This document shows positions 46,959 to 59,026 of a stretch of DNA of 64,000 bases, one piece after another. The notes beneath the pieces are model-generated. The model did no database searches and was not told where the DNA came from. It saw only the letters and a list, made by a program, of their open reading frames with translations. The position numbers and the translations under genes were made by a program. Source of the DNA: Symsagittifera roscoffensis (lineage: Eukaryota > Xenacoelomorpha > Acoela > Convolutidae). Every line of letters starts with the position of its first letter. The first letter of the stretch is position 1. The stretch covers positions 37,023,716 to 37,087,715 of the forward strand of contig NC_087064.1 of NCBI RefSeq assembly GCF_963678635.1, read 5' to 3'.

Positions 46959-47073
46959 CTTGACCAGTTGGTCTCCGCAAGGGAGAACTAGGACTCCACC
47001 TGGCTTGACGAGTAGCTTCATGAACTGAATATGTTCAGAGGGCACAGCTGCGCCACAGTAAACTCTGTCATAT
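46959..47073 (-). CDS. PCMTD: PCMTD-family protein, exon 3
   Basis: Lies between acceptor TTTTGTTTCAG and donor AAG|GTCAGT. It encodes YDRVYCGAAVP, then GGVLVLPCGDQLVK, matching the family's YDRIYCGAGV and GGILVMPIEDQL segments, which are late motifs of the AdoMet-binding fold. The phase is 1 in and 0 out. The 220-bp intron upstream contains a reversed R1/R3-type tail (GTTCCGAC followed by CCACTT-TACG-AAGTGG). Confidence 0.92.
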
Positions 47074-47293
47074 CTGAAACAAAAGAGAACATAATGATAA
47101 CGTTCAGTAACTCGGGTAAAATTTGTTCCGACTACCACTTTACGAAGTGGAGTGGGTAGGAAACGCTACCTAGCCTGAATTTTTTAGTACTCAAATTCAT
47201 GTAGCTTTAATCTGGTATCTTAAGGGTTATTTAGACTAAACGCTGTTTTTCACTTTATTTTTTTCGCCTGAAAAAATTGAAAAAATCAAGCAC

Positions 47294-47510
47294 CTGTAGA
47301 AACATTCTGAGGAAAGGCACAATCCGTTTCCCCTGAAGAATTCCGGCAAACCCACATTGAACTTGTCAAAGTGCGGCGCCTCTCTTACGTAGGCGCCTAT
47401 GCGCTCAGTGGCATATTCGATGCAGTCTTGATGTAACTCCACTCCATGGTTACACCCACGAGGTCCAATTATGTGTCCCACCATCAGATTCAAGTAGCCA
47501 GTGCCAGATC
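47294..47510 (-). CDS. PCMTD: PCMTD-family protein, exon 2 (AdoMet site)
   Basis: Acceptor TTTGCTCCAG, donor AG|GTGCTT; 217 nt, phase 1 in and 2 out. Together with the last base of exon 1 it gives GSGTGYLNLMVG, the Gly-rich AdoMet-binding motif I of class I methyltransferases, then HGVELHQD, the acidic end of strand 2 that contacts the ribose. These motifs argue that cofactor binding is kept. Confidence 0.95.
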
Positions 47511-48368
47511 CTGGAGCAAAGATAGAATAGAGGCTTCATGAGTCAACAGACTTCTATTCATATTCAATTTAACAATGGTATTTTAAATTAAGAAGCAAAC
47601 AAAATTTGCAATACTTTTCGCCTTTTTCAATCTAATATACCCTTGTTAAATAGAATATGAATTCAAGCTGGCAAAAATAAAATGAGTCCAAAAATTAGTC
47701 GTAATTTGAACTACATTATTATAACTACATTTCCGTTTTCCCAGTAGCAAGAAAAACCGATTTGAAATTTTTGATTTTTCGTCTTAATTGGAGCGCAAAA
47801 ATCGAGGCTTCATAAAGAAGTAGAGTCGCAATTTACTAGTGAATAGGGCATGGCTTTTTAACAAGCCCTGAAAAAGTTTTTTAGTGCCATCTGACCCAAC
47901 TTCCAAAAACTCAAGAAATATTTCTACAAAAAAAACTTTTAAAAATTTTATTATATTTTTGTTTTTTAGTCATGCCAATTTCGACTATATCCGAGTAAAT
48001 AGTCAGATTTTGACTATATCTGACCATATTGTTCAGATTTTTTAATCACACAAAGCACACAAAAAACCAAATTTTTTAGTTTTTGAATATGGTCGGAACA
48101 TTTTGTATCACTCGGCCCGATCTGATAATTTTTTGGCACCTAATTTTGCATGAGAAAGTGACAAAAACTATGAAAACTAAAACAACAACAAAATTAAAGC
48201 TCACAATTTTTCCTGGTGGCAAAAAAACGTATTTTTTTCTTTGCGGTATTGAAAGATTTTAATACTTGAAGATTTTAATTTTAAAACAAATTGCCGATTG
48301 TTACACATGTAATACAAAATATTCCAACAGGTTAAATATAAAATCATGTTAAAAAAAATTTATGATAT

Positions 48369-48956
48369 AACAAGGATAGCCGGTTGTTGTGCAAGCAGCA
48401 CATAATGTTCCGACCATATTCATAAAAAATAGAAAAACTTCAAATTTTTCTTCAAATTAGTGTCGTTTTTTCTCCGTGGTTTGATAAAATGAATGAACAA
48501 AAAACTATGAATTAGGCATAATTTCCAGGCAAACAGGACAACAGTTTTTGAAAAAAATCACTAGAAAAATTTAAAAAATCATTTTTCAAAAAAAAATCAA
48601 AAATAATCCAAAAAAACCCGAAAATTTTTATTCTCTAAATAGCGTTAATAAAACTCCAAAACCTCTTCATATTCGAGCAAAACTAAATTTGATTATAACT
48701 AAGCTGTTGTAAATGGCCTAAACGAAGCATGAATAAGCATGCCAGCTCGTTATACTCGCTCGAAATTGGTCAAAAAATCAAAAAATTAAAACCCGTTTTT
48801 GTCGACACTGGAATTTAAGGTCGTTCTAATCACAACTGAAAGGTCTTTAGTAAGATATACCATTCGATCTATTCGCATGATTTTTGTGGCACCTGATTTT
48901 GAGTAGAAAACAAAAAAAAAAAAACACCCGAACACAATATTCAAATGGTCGGAACA
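48369..48956 (+). repeat. R3 repeat, full copy
   Basis: 588 bp. The head has the perfect stem TGTGC-AAGCA-GCACA directly before TAATGTTCCGACC, and the tail ends GGTCGGAACAAG. It differs from R1 in sequence but has the same end architecture. Confidence 0.7.
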
Positions 48957-49197
48957 AGAAGTCTAGTTCCTGATTACAAGGCTATCGCTCTCATTTGGAA
49001 ACAATAATTTAGTAAATTAGAGTGTATATTTCAATTTTCACTCTAGCACTGCATCCTTTGAGCTTACCGGCAAGTATTTACTTGGTTTTTAAAAATATGG
49101 AGAAGAGAATGACCAAATTCTTTGATCAATTTAGACTAACCAAAGGTTATACCTAACATTAAGCCACCAGTTCCGTGAGATATCTTCATTAAACCCT

Positions 49198-50182
49198 AAA
49201 ATGGGCGGCCTTAACATCAAGCTGCTATCCGACCACGAAAACTATTTAGAAGGGTCTAGGGAAACACTCTTAGTACTGGAATCTCAAGATACTGTTACAG
49301 CAATAACACAGCAAGAAAAAATTTGTACGAAAATCAAAAAATTAAAAACTGATTGAACAAATCGGAAGAAATCAAACCTTATCAACTCCGTATAAGAAAT
49401 GATAAATACGTAATCGAACTGGCCTCTGAAAAAGGAGCCTCTAAATGGCTCAATGCTTTACCACTAAGCAGATACAACTTCAACCTGAATAAATCAGAAT
49501 TCAGAGATGGTATTTTCCTAAGATACGGATAGGAACCGACAAAAACCCCAATCACAAGTTTTAACCTACCTATGCCCTACACTGCGCAGAGGGCGGTTAC
49601 ATACGTAAGACACAGCGAAATTAGAGACACATTCGCCAAACCTCATGAACGAGGTTTACCACGACGTCGAGATTGAGCCGAAACTTCAGCCGTTACGAGA
49701 CAAAAGCTTTGTCAACAATTCAACTACTATTGAAGATGAGGCACGCATTGACATTAGGGCAAACGGATCTGGGGTTCGCCGTTTACCCGCGCTTTCTTTG
49801 ACATGAAAATTTTCATCCCCAATGCCAAAACATCGCGAAAACTGCATAAAGACGTATACAAATATCACGAAACGCTGAAGAACTCCAAATATCAGTTAAG
49901 AATTTCGAATTTCCAAATAAGAGTAGCTTCTGTCCGCTGATTTTCAGATGCACTGGTGGCGCTGCTCCAACAGCCACTCGGAAGATGCAGCGATTAGCCG
50001 AAAAACTAAGTGAAAAAAGAAAAGAAAGCTACCAAGAATCGATAAAATACATAAAAACTAAAATAAGCTTCGCGCTCCTCAGGAGCTCTATACTATGTTC
50101 AAGGGGGTGCAGATCGTTGCGCAAAGTTCAATATATCGACATCTCTGTAAGTGCTATTGTAGAGGAAGGACGGCTAAGATAA
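49198..50182 (+). pseudogene. Decayed C-terminal region of a retroelement protein
   Basis: Broken plus-strand frames still read like the region that follows reverse transcriptase in a retroelement family widespread in marine invertebrates and fish. These include MGGLNIKLLSDHENYLEGSR near the start, ASEKGASKWLNALPLSRYNF, LNKSEFRDGIFLRYG, RAFFDMKIFIPNAK and, at the end, KISFALLRSSILCSRGCRS. Several stops and shifts break it; only the last ~65 codons (49,985-50,182) remain open. The family match is from memory of conserved motifs, not a search. It is antisense to PCMTD and lies in its first intron. Confidence 0.7.
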
Positions 50183-50365
50183 ATTAACATTACAACGATG
50201 AATTTAATGCTGATTTATGACTTCTGATACAATTATACAGATTGCTGATATATATATGCATTTTTATAACGCTGGTATGGCCCTGTCCAGCTTGCGCACT
50301 GACCATAATTAAACAGAAGGACCCCTTTTGTAATTTACCCTTTTATATTAAAAAAAAATAGACTA

Positions 50366-51101
<736 letters not shown>

Positions 51102-53066
51102 CTAAATTTTCAGTGTTAACTCCCTGCTCCTAAACTCATCGCGCGTGTTCAAGCCCGGTTTCTCTTTCCTGATGTGTATTGCCTCTAGTGTTAGCAATTT
51201 TGTTTGGTTGTTTGACCTATCTATAATTTCCCAACTAAGATCTGCGCTATTTCCCTCAAGTTGGCATTGCTGAAGGTGGAGGCCTACCGGTGAGTCTGCT
51301 TTCTTATGTTCCTCAATTCTAGTGGTCAAATGTCGAACAGTTTGTCCGACATAGGTGGAAGTGCATCCACTACATGACAGTTTATAAACCACTCTTGACT
51401 TGAGGTCATTAGAAAATGCTGACTTCAGTGATGGTAAACATGATTGTAGTTTTCTTGTGGTGAAAACCACTTGAACGTTCGTTAATTTTCGTAACCTGTT
51501 AGCAAAATATTGGCTCTGGTTACCTCTATATTGCACCATCAGCATTGGGGGCTTCTCATCCTTTGGTGATTGAACTGACAAACCCCTGTCACTATCCAGG
51601 GGCTTGCCTTTACCCTCGATGATTTTGCACAAGGCGTCTGAAGCCACCTTTGCGGACCAATTTTCAGGGTACTGATTTGTCAGCCATTGCGCCCTATTAG
51701 TTTCCATAGCCTTATCAAATTGCTCCCAGCTAGATGTACTCCTAAAAACCCTGTGTACAGTGCCTTGGATAACACTACGCTTATACTGAGTTGGGGCGCA
51801 GCTTCTATAGTTCAGTATAGTCCCTGTATCGGTTGGTTTTTGATACCAACTGCAAGTTACACGCCTATCCTGCGATACATTTATGTTCAAATCCAGGAAC
51901 GGCAAATTCCCCTCCGAATTAGTTTTCTCTAGAGTGAACTGCAAATTTGGATGAAGAGAATTGGCGGCATCGAGAAGACAACTCGGCTCCCCTCTGACTG
52001 TTCTAACAATGTCATCCACATACCTGAGGAACAATTTCACCTGGGGAGTATCCTTTTCCTTGTTCTTAGCTCGGCAGCAGCTTTCACAGTACCAGACTAT
52101 CTCGGTTATTGATGCGTATACGTCATCAGATATTTTTCCGCATTTTAGATGATACCAGTTTCGGCAACTCTCGCATTCAACCCCCTTTGATCTATATGTG
52201 ACTTTCCTGCTGCAACATGGGCACAAGCCGTTTTTGTCATTAAATTGCTGTACCCCCGTTCCCACCGGTATCTGTTGTCGTAGAGCATATTCGTATTCTT
52301 TCAGCCATAAGTTTGCCAGAATTACAGCGAGGGACGCGCCCATTGCTAAACCATCAACTTGTACATACCATGAATCATTACACTTGAAATATACTTTGCT
52401 GACCGCCATATTCAAAAGCCTTTTCATGGTTGCTCTTTGAATTTCAGGAGGAGACTCCTGGCTGTACAGCTTCTGTAAAGCAATTTCAATTGCCTCCTTC
52501 AGGGGAACGTTGGTGTACAAACTTTTCACATCAAGAGATATTATGGTTTCATCCGGATCTAGAGCAATGTTTTCTATTTTTTCTCCAGCCTCTTTAGTAT
52601 TGGTTTCTATATTTGCTCCATCGATGTTGTCAAAAAACTTTGCCAGCATTTTGTTAAGATTCTCATACGAGCTGCCGGGAAGTGACAGTACAGGTCGTAG
52701 GGGTGTCTCATCCTTGTGTACCTTAGCTAAACCGTACAAACGGGCGGGTTGCCCCCCTGTTGATCTCATCTTAGAATATAACTGATCACTTATCTCGTCT
52801 CTTTTGTTCATGGCTAGTAATTCTTTGTTAAGTTCTTTCTCAATTTTCAGTATCACCTCATCAGTGGTTGCATCTTTTTTCACAAACTGAGCAGATTGCA
52901 ACAAGGATTCCAGCTTTGATTCATATGTTTGTTTCCTCATTATGCAAAAACCAACCCCCTTATCAAAAGGCACAGCCAGCAACCCATTATCTTTGAGATA
53001 TTTCCTCGTTTTTTCAACGGCTTTGTCTCTTGGGATTTGCCGTACGTTTTTTGCATATGCCTTTGC
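51102..53066 (-). mobile_element. Penelope-like retroelement, 5'-truncated
   Basis: One long frame (residue numbers count from 53,180) has the PLE marker DKG (73-75), reverse transcriptase motif A SLDVKSLYTNVP (Asp217), motif B GLAMGASLAVILANLWLKEYE (277-297), motif C RYVDDIV (386-392), and a C-terminal GIY-YIG endonuclease (about 597-672) with YKLSC, TYVGQT, Arg and His in RIEEH, and Glu666 in LEAIH. This order is diagnostic of Penelope-like elements. Coding similarity starts around residue 36; upstream the frame runs into an unrelated stem-loop repeat at 53,108-53,124, so the N-terminus is lost. A PHD-type finger is inserted between motifs B and C. Confidence 0.92.
52074..52223 (-). CDS. 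PHD-type zinc finger inside the Penelope RT
   Basis: Residues 320-369 contain the complete Cys4-His-Cys3 pattern: Cys320 and Cys323, Cys336 and Cys339, His344 and Cys347, Cys365 and Cys368. Trp363 sits two residues before the last Cys pair, as in classical PHD fingers (WYHLKC and VWYCESC are visible). The finger interrupts the palm between motif B and the catalytic YVDD. The frame is intact on both sides, so it is part of the element and not a later break. Confidence 0.88.
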
Positions 53067-53934
53067 CGCGGCATGCAAATGTGAAAGAAGCAATTTTGAA
53101 CAAAACGGCGAAGCGGAGCTTCGCATCACCTGCGACAAAACGCAAGCGCAGAATTGCAAGCTGGCAATTATTAACAACACGAAAAAAAAATTCGGGAAAA
53201 AATAAAGTTATGTCGGAAAAAGTCATAAACACAACCACCATTTTACAATAACCTAATAGAATTCATCTAGCGGCCACAAGCAGACAAAAGTGAGCCGAAA
53301 ATTTAGCCGATCAGAAAATGTCATGAAAAATTCGACATTTATCCTTTTCGTAACATTCGCCAACATTCGCCCGACGTACATACATATCGACGGAAAATAA
53401 AGCTACGTTCTAAACCGACTGGCTAGCGTCTAAACACATCTCTACATGCTTTTCACTGTCTCTGCCAAAGCCAGTTCTTATGGTGGTCTTTCTATTATCG
53501 GGTCGACAAAAAAAACGTTACTGTTTCCGGCTTCGATCAGAACGCTCTAATTAACTTAATTATAAGCAAAAATAGTGAGCTCATGGCTGGTTCTCAGTAT
53601 CCCCAGACCACTAGGTCACTCCTAAAAACAGGGCTACTACTTATTAATATATTACTATTGTTTTTGTTCAGTAGATAAAAAAATCATCATCTCCATTGAA
53701 GATGGATTAACCCATTACCTTAACTATTAGCTTCTCATGATCTAAAAATGAATTTAGATGTTAATTGAATTTAACTCAGGGCACCTCCAGGAAGCTAAAA
53801 GTTTATAAAATACAGATTTTGTCTCCCTCCCGAGAACCCTCCGGACTCTGGAATCCGCGGAAATAACGTCCTTATTTCTTTCAGGAAGGCTGGACACGCC
53901 GTCCCAACACCCTTCCTTGTTCTCGGGATTCGCG

Positions 53935-53971
53935 TTGTAACGAATGTAGCGACCCAATCGTTACAACTCGG
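53935..53971. other. Hairpin in tandem unit 1
   Basis: Nine-bp perfect stem TTGTAACGA / TCGTTACAA around a 14-nt loop that contains TGTAGCGAC. Confidence 0.85.
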
Positions 53972-54620
53972 AATGGTCCTCGTAAAGTTTTCGTCAATCT
54001 CGATCACAATTTCCGTTCACTGCTTTTCTTCACAAGTTCTGTTTTTTTTTCTGTTGTAACATTCGCCCGGAAGATACATATCGACGGAAAATAAAGCTAG
54101 GTTCTAAGACGACTGGCCAACGTCTAAACAGAGCTCTACATGCGTTTCACCGTCTCTACCAAGCCAGTTCTTTTGGTAGTCTTTTCAACATCGGATCGAC
54201 AAAAACGTTACTGTTCTCCGGCTTCGACCAGAACGCTCAAATTAACTTAATTACATGCAGAAATATTGAGCTCATGCCTGGGTCTCAGTATCCCCAGACC
54301 ACGAGGTCACTCCTAAAAACAGGGCTACTACTTTTTATTATAATACTATTGTTTTGGTTCAGTAGATAAAAACCATCATCTCCATCGAAGATGGATCAAC
54401 CCTTCCCCCCAACTCCTAGCTTCTCATCCTTGCAAAATGAATTCAGATGTTAATTAAATTCAACTCAGGGCATAGTAGGGAAGCTAAAAGTTTATGTAAA
54501 ACAGTTTCAGTTTCAGTCCAAATCCCGAGGCCCCTCCGGATTCTTGAATCCGGCGAAATAAGACTCTTATTCTCCTTCCGGAAGGCCGCCTCACACCCAT
54601 CACCGTTAACCGCAACGGCC

Positions 54621-54657
54621 TTGCAACTATTGTAGCGGCACAATAGTTGCAACTCGG
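54621..54657. other. Hairpin in tandem unit 2
   Basis: Twelve-bp perfect stem TTGCAACTATTG / CAATAGTTGCAA with loop TAGCGGCA. Aligned base for base with unit 1 over 37 positions there are seven differences; four of them form two compensatory pairs. Confidence 0.88.
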
Positions 54658-54960
54658 AGCGGTCTCTGCTACTTCTGTTTTTCTCTGATTCCGATTCTCA
54701 GTTTTTTCGTTGTTGTCGTTGTCGCAACTATTGTTGTTGTGTTTCTATTTCGGTTTTTCTCCAAAATGGCCCTTTTTGACGTTTCTTAGAATTATTACGT
54801 CATCAATTTGAGTTTTTAAATTTTAGGAATTTCCGAATCTTTCAGCCTTCACGATTTGTAACACTCGTCCGAATAACACTCTTATTCCTTCAAAACCGCC
54901 AATTCGGAGGGTTCGCTGCTAAAAACTCGAAACTGCTGCATCTGCATTTTTGTCCATTCT

Positions 54961-55805
54961 GGTCGAATGTCACATACTCCCCGGACAGCCTGGTCAATGT
55001 CCCCATTGAGTCTCGCAATGTTCGTAAAATTGGTACAGTGTCATCGAACAGAATTTACAAAATGCACGAAATAACTTTTATCCACGTCATATCGACTCAC
55101 TGCGGAATATAAATGGCATCATACTACATCGCTATAGCCCTCTAAATTTTTCACTAATCTGCACTCTGAGGATATGACTTAAGTTAAAACATTTTTTCTG
55201 ACTTCCAACGTCATTGCCCTGAATTAAAACTTTTTCTCCTAGGTTTTAAAAGGTGTTAGTTTGCAGGACAGTCCTGCCAAGCAACAAGCTAAAATTATTC
55301 TACTATGCTTCTTCCCTTCGGAAATTTAGGTTGTTATTGTCCTGAATATTAAAATTAAGGAATTCTGTGGTTAGAAAGAACAATGAAATAATCTCCCTCT
55401 TCGAGAGATTACCCAAGCCTTTCATGTCACCACAAAGTGATCAGTTCTCCTAGTTGATTAAAAACAGTCATGCAGGCTGGAATATTTGAATATACTCTTT
55501 ACTCAAGCCCTTCTAAATAAATAGTAAGTGTCTCTAAAGCCACTAACTAAAATCTAAATGCAAATTTATAAAGGCAACAAATTCTTTAATGTTCAAAACT
55601 CAACTAAATGTTTCAGTTTTCAATTACAACTTGGTTGCTTTGTTTCTCACTTGAGTTTTCATCACACACATAAAACAATTCTGAGTTTTAACTTCTTCTC
55701 TTTTGTCACTTCTTTATTCTCTTCTTTTTTCGTCGTTTAGAAGTTCTAAAACTTCTAAATTCTTCTAATTTCGTCTCTTTTTGCATCTTGTTTTTCGGCC
55801 ATTTG
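54961..55805. other. Non-coding stretch downstream of the giant element
   Basis: AT-rich, no exon seen. In the orientation of the neighbouring minus-strand frames this would be their 3' untranslated or terminal region. Confidence 0.5.
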
Positions 55806-56237
55806 TCAATGCTCCATCTCCTCCTCCTGTGACATTGACTCTGCACTTTCCGTTTCTGTGTCTTGCAACACATCGTTAGCTATTATAACGCTGTTGGAAG
55901 CAGTCCTCCAACACTTCTGCTCTTCTACCCTCTGTTTACAACAAGGTAGGGGATCCACGTTAGATTCTCTGTTCCGGCAGAAGCTGTTTCTCTCCAAAAC
56001 TTCCTTCAACATCTCTTCTTTTTCTTTTCCACTACGTTCACTTGTCCTGGAAATTCTCTTCACCGCGGTGGTCACTGCATTCCGATGAGTCACGAAAGCT
56101 CGCTTGAAAGCTCCTGCTCCAATGTCCAGCTGATACCCACTGTACACTCTGCCGTGCTTCGACATATGCTTTTTTGCATACTCGTACAATCATGCAGTCA
56201 TGTTGGCTCTAAACCATGGCATCAGTCGTCTCCTTGC
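55806..56237 (-). pseudogene. Giant element: C-terminal segment
   Basis: After a short stretch and a TGA (56,190-56,192), 127 codons remain in the same frame to the last stop (55,806). Basic first half (AFKRAFVTHRNAVTTAVKR), acidic Ser/Glu C-terminus (ESAESMSQEEEMEH). This seems to be the end of the coding region. Confidence 0.5.
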
Positions 56238-57593
56238 CTATATCGTTTTTACTTCTATCGGAATGTTCAGAATCTTGCACATTGTTTCAAAAAGATCTAA
56301 ATTTTTTAGACAATCCAATTTCTGCAGTTGTTCCCTCGTTGGTGCCTCCTGTCTATTGTTCTCCCTCACATGAGCTTCCAGCCATCGTATCGCCCTCATT
56401 GTTATGGGCCGTGATGAGTCTGGTAAACCCATGGAGAGCAGCTCTTCAGAGTCCCAGATCAACACCAGATTACTACGCTCGGGATACCACCATGTTTGTA
56501 GCAAGCAATGGCAGTGAAACTCATCATGTGTCAACATGATGCTCCTCCAATTACGTTTTCACGAAGCTTCCAGTAATGGTTCCACTTCCATCATTACTCG
56601 GTGGACTTCATCATTCTCGTCTACTGTATTGTAATCTGTAACGGTTGATCCTCTCTGTTTCTGTCTCTCAAAATCACTGAAGTTCCCACTCACGTATCCC
56701 ATGAACTTCTTTCCCAGTATTGATTCCAACTACTCCTTTGTTCTCTCTGGAACTGCTGAGAACATCTTACACAGTAACTCATAAGATTTTTCTGACATTC
56801 TCGCTAGTCTCACACACTTTGGCACTGAGAAGGCTTGATCCACGATCGTTCTCGTACTCTTTACATCCACAGCTACAAAATGCACCGGGTATCTGCTCTT
56901 GCACATTGGAGCTAATGTCGATCCCACCAAATATCGTGCCCCTGATGGTCTAGGATAAGTTTCACTGTGTCGGATGTTCATTTCCGTCTCGATCGCTTCC
57001 CTCCATTTTCCTATGTACTTTTGCTCAGTTTGTAACACCCCTGGGAACACTTCCACACTAATAGCTGTGACCACCTCATGTTTCTGTTCTAGGTTCAATA
57101 GTGACTCTAAAGAACCAAACATGCTGTAGAATCCTAGTGCAGTCACTAGACTCACTTCGGTTTCTCAATGGCAATCTGCGATCAGTTCCGTTTCTGTCCT
57201 TGTTTTCATCATGAGCTTCCCAAACAATATCGTCAACTGCTTGTGTTGTCTCTCTAGGGTTTTCACGCAATCCAGACTTCCACAAACGTGACCTTCCAGT
57301 CCACAGACTTCTGCCAGACAGCTACCAGATATGCTCCTAGAGGCTGTTGTCATCACATTATATATGATGTTAAGGTCACACAGGTTACAGTCTGCATTTA
57401 GTTCCCTCTGCACGTCTTGTGTCGCTCGTAGTATCGAGTCAGCATTGGGACTAGGACACCATGATGGTCTCATCAGTTCCCACACTAGCATCAAGCTCGT
57501 TCTCAGTAATTCATCTGAGAATCGCAACCCAAACTCCACTCGTTTGTCGGATTTTGGCACGGAAGGAGCAGTCACCTTTTCTTCCAGGACTAG
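56238..57593 (-). pseudogene. Giant element: four segments in one frame
   Basis: Frame 2 continues for 1.36 kb broken only by TGA (57,165-57,167), TAG (56,730-56,732) and TGA (56,559-56,561), ending at TAG 56,238-56,240. The first piece is Cys-rich (CNLCDLN, CGLEGHVCGSLDC), possibly metal binding. No piece has an early ATG except the last (ten codons in), so they are hard to explain as separate genes. Confidence 0.55.
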
Positions 57594-58592
57594 TCACAAC
57601 TTGGTTTGCGGATTAGTAGCGCTTTTAATCGCTTTAATCGACGTCCAGAACTTTAGCAACACTGCTTGCTCGTAATCAAAGAAGCAATCGCGTATGTCTT
57701 CACTCAGAAAAAAAATGTACGCTATCCCTAAGACTCCAGATATATAACTGTACGGTTTCTTCCTGATCAGTCCACAGTATTCGCTGGACTTTGGCAGTGC
57801 TCCCATAGACTCATTTGTGAGCCTCATCTCCTTGCTAGAGAATCTCCTTATCTCGTCAATCTTCGTCATCGGTTCCAGCTCCACAGGTTCTTTCATGTTC
57901 ACCCTCATCGGTTTGCTCTGATGCATATCCAGCAGTGCTAGCAAGAATAAGGCTTTTGCTCGTTCATCGCCCTCCCTCAGCATCTTGACACGGGTGTTCA
58001 ATGCTGGCACTGAAATCTGCTCTATCAGGAATCGAATGAAACAGAGAGCGTCTCTCCGCTTCGCGCACGCTACTGCCATTCCCTCCTGGATTATCAGATC
58101 CCTCAGGTTCGTCATCAGGAATACATTTTCTTCTTTTGACCTTTTCTTTTCTTCTGAGTCATATTCCCCGCGAGTTAATCCCATCATGCACCAGGCGAAG
58201 CTTAGTTGTAATTCGGTTCTCACGTAAGGTACTGCCATGAGAGCGTGTATTTTCGGCGTAGTCCTCATTTCCTCTTCAAAGTACCTCAACACCACTGCTT
58301 TCCATGGAAGGCTCACTAATTGCTCAATCGTTTCCGCCTGCATCTCAGACGACGCTAGAGTCCCGTACGCCTTCTGCTTGAAGATGGTGCCTTGCAACAT
58401 CGTTTCCAGATAACCTTCCATGTCACTCTTGTCTTCCAGAGCCATCACATACCCTCTAGCCGAGTTTCGGTATTCCAACATCTCCATGTATCCACCGGCG
58501 GGTTCATCTATTGACAGAGTCTCCGTCACTGTCAGTCTGTTATAATCCACTGGTACTAGTTGTCCTGCGACACTTCCCTTTGCGTGGTTCAT
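57594..58592 (-). pseudogene. Giant element: 332-residue segment, unknown
   Basis: Starts with ATG at 58,592. Helical, with LPWKAVVLRYFEEEMRTTPK, a Met/Cys/Trp-rich SFAWCMMGLTRGEY, and KALFLLALLDMHQSKP. It ends at TGA, after which the same frame stays open for 142 codons. No family recognised. Confidence 0.55.
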
Positions 58593-58600
58593 GCGAGACT

Positions 58601-59026
58601 TTAAAGTCTTTCACGGTACTTTCTCCACATTGACTGAGTATCTCCATTTCCAAAGGTGGCTCCAGTCAGAGTGCGGTCACTCCTTTTGGATTTGTAACCT
58701 GTTGACTTTATCCCTGCTATGAGAATGGGTGGCACCATCGCTACATCAGTTAACATTCTGTCCGTGCCAGGCAATTGATAATCACCTTGTGCCAAACCCA
58801 TGACCTCTTCGACTCGTTTACTTTCCGCTGAATTGACAGCTCTTATCGATATCTCCGAATCCACCTTCGTCTTTCCTGCCCTCCTCGGCATCACTTTACT
58901 GCCTAATTTCATCTTCTTCTCGTTGATCTTATCGATCACCAGTTTCAATCGAATCGTTCCTTTCCTGGTCCTTGACAGATACACCACTTCTCCTTCTGCG
59001 GTGTCATCTTGATGGGAGAGTTCGCC
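58601..59026 (-). pseudogene. Giant element: basic frame 1 segment
   Basis: 141 codons, -1 relative to the preceding segment. The overlap reads DTAEGEVVYLSRTRKGTIRL, which looks more natural than the competing frame, suggesting that the shift lies near the start of the overlap. It ends at TAA nine bases before an ATG in frame 2. Confidence 0.5.

Larger units (their letters stand above)
53362..54960. repeat. ~700-bp tandem repeat with a covarying hairpin
   Basis: Unit 1 is 53,362-54,057 and unit 2 is 54,058 to about 54,852, with a partial third unit after that. All begin (AAC)ATTCGCCCG-like or AACACTCGTCCG. A very conserved block lies around 53,595-53,645 and 54,283-54,333 (CTCAGTATCCCCAGACCAC). 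Each full unit has a hairpin with a TGTAGCG loop at 53,935 and 54,621. Short minus-strand frames in both units are open by chance. The array lies between the Penelope element and the giant element; it may be the terminal repeat of either. Confidence 0.85.

Noticed and set aside
53754-54652. Two similar minus-strand frames of about 70 codons
   Set aside because: Similarity is explained by the tandem repeat; the frames are not open over the same extent in both units and the best-conserved feature is a hairpin, not codons.
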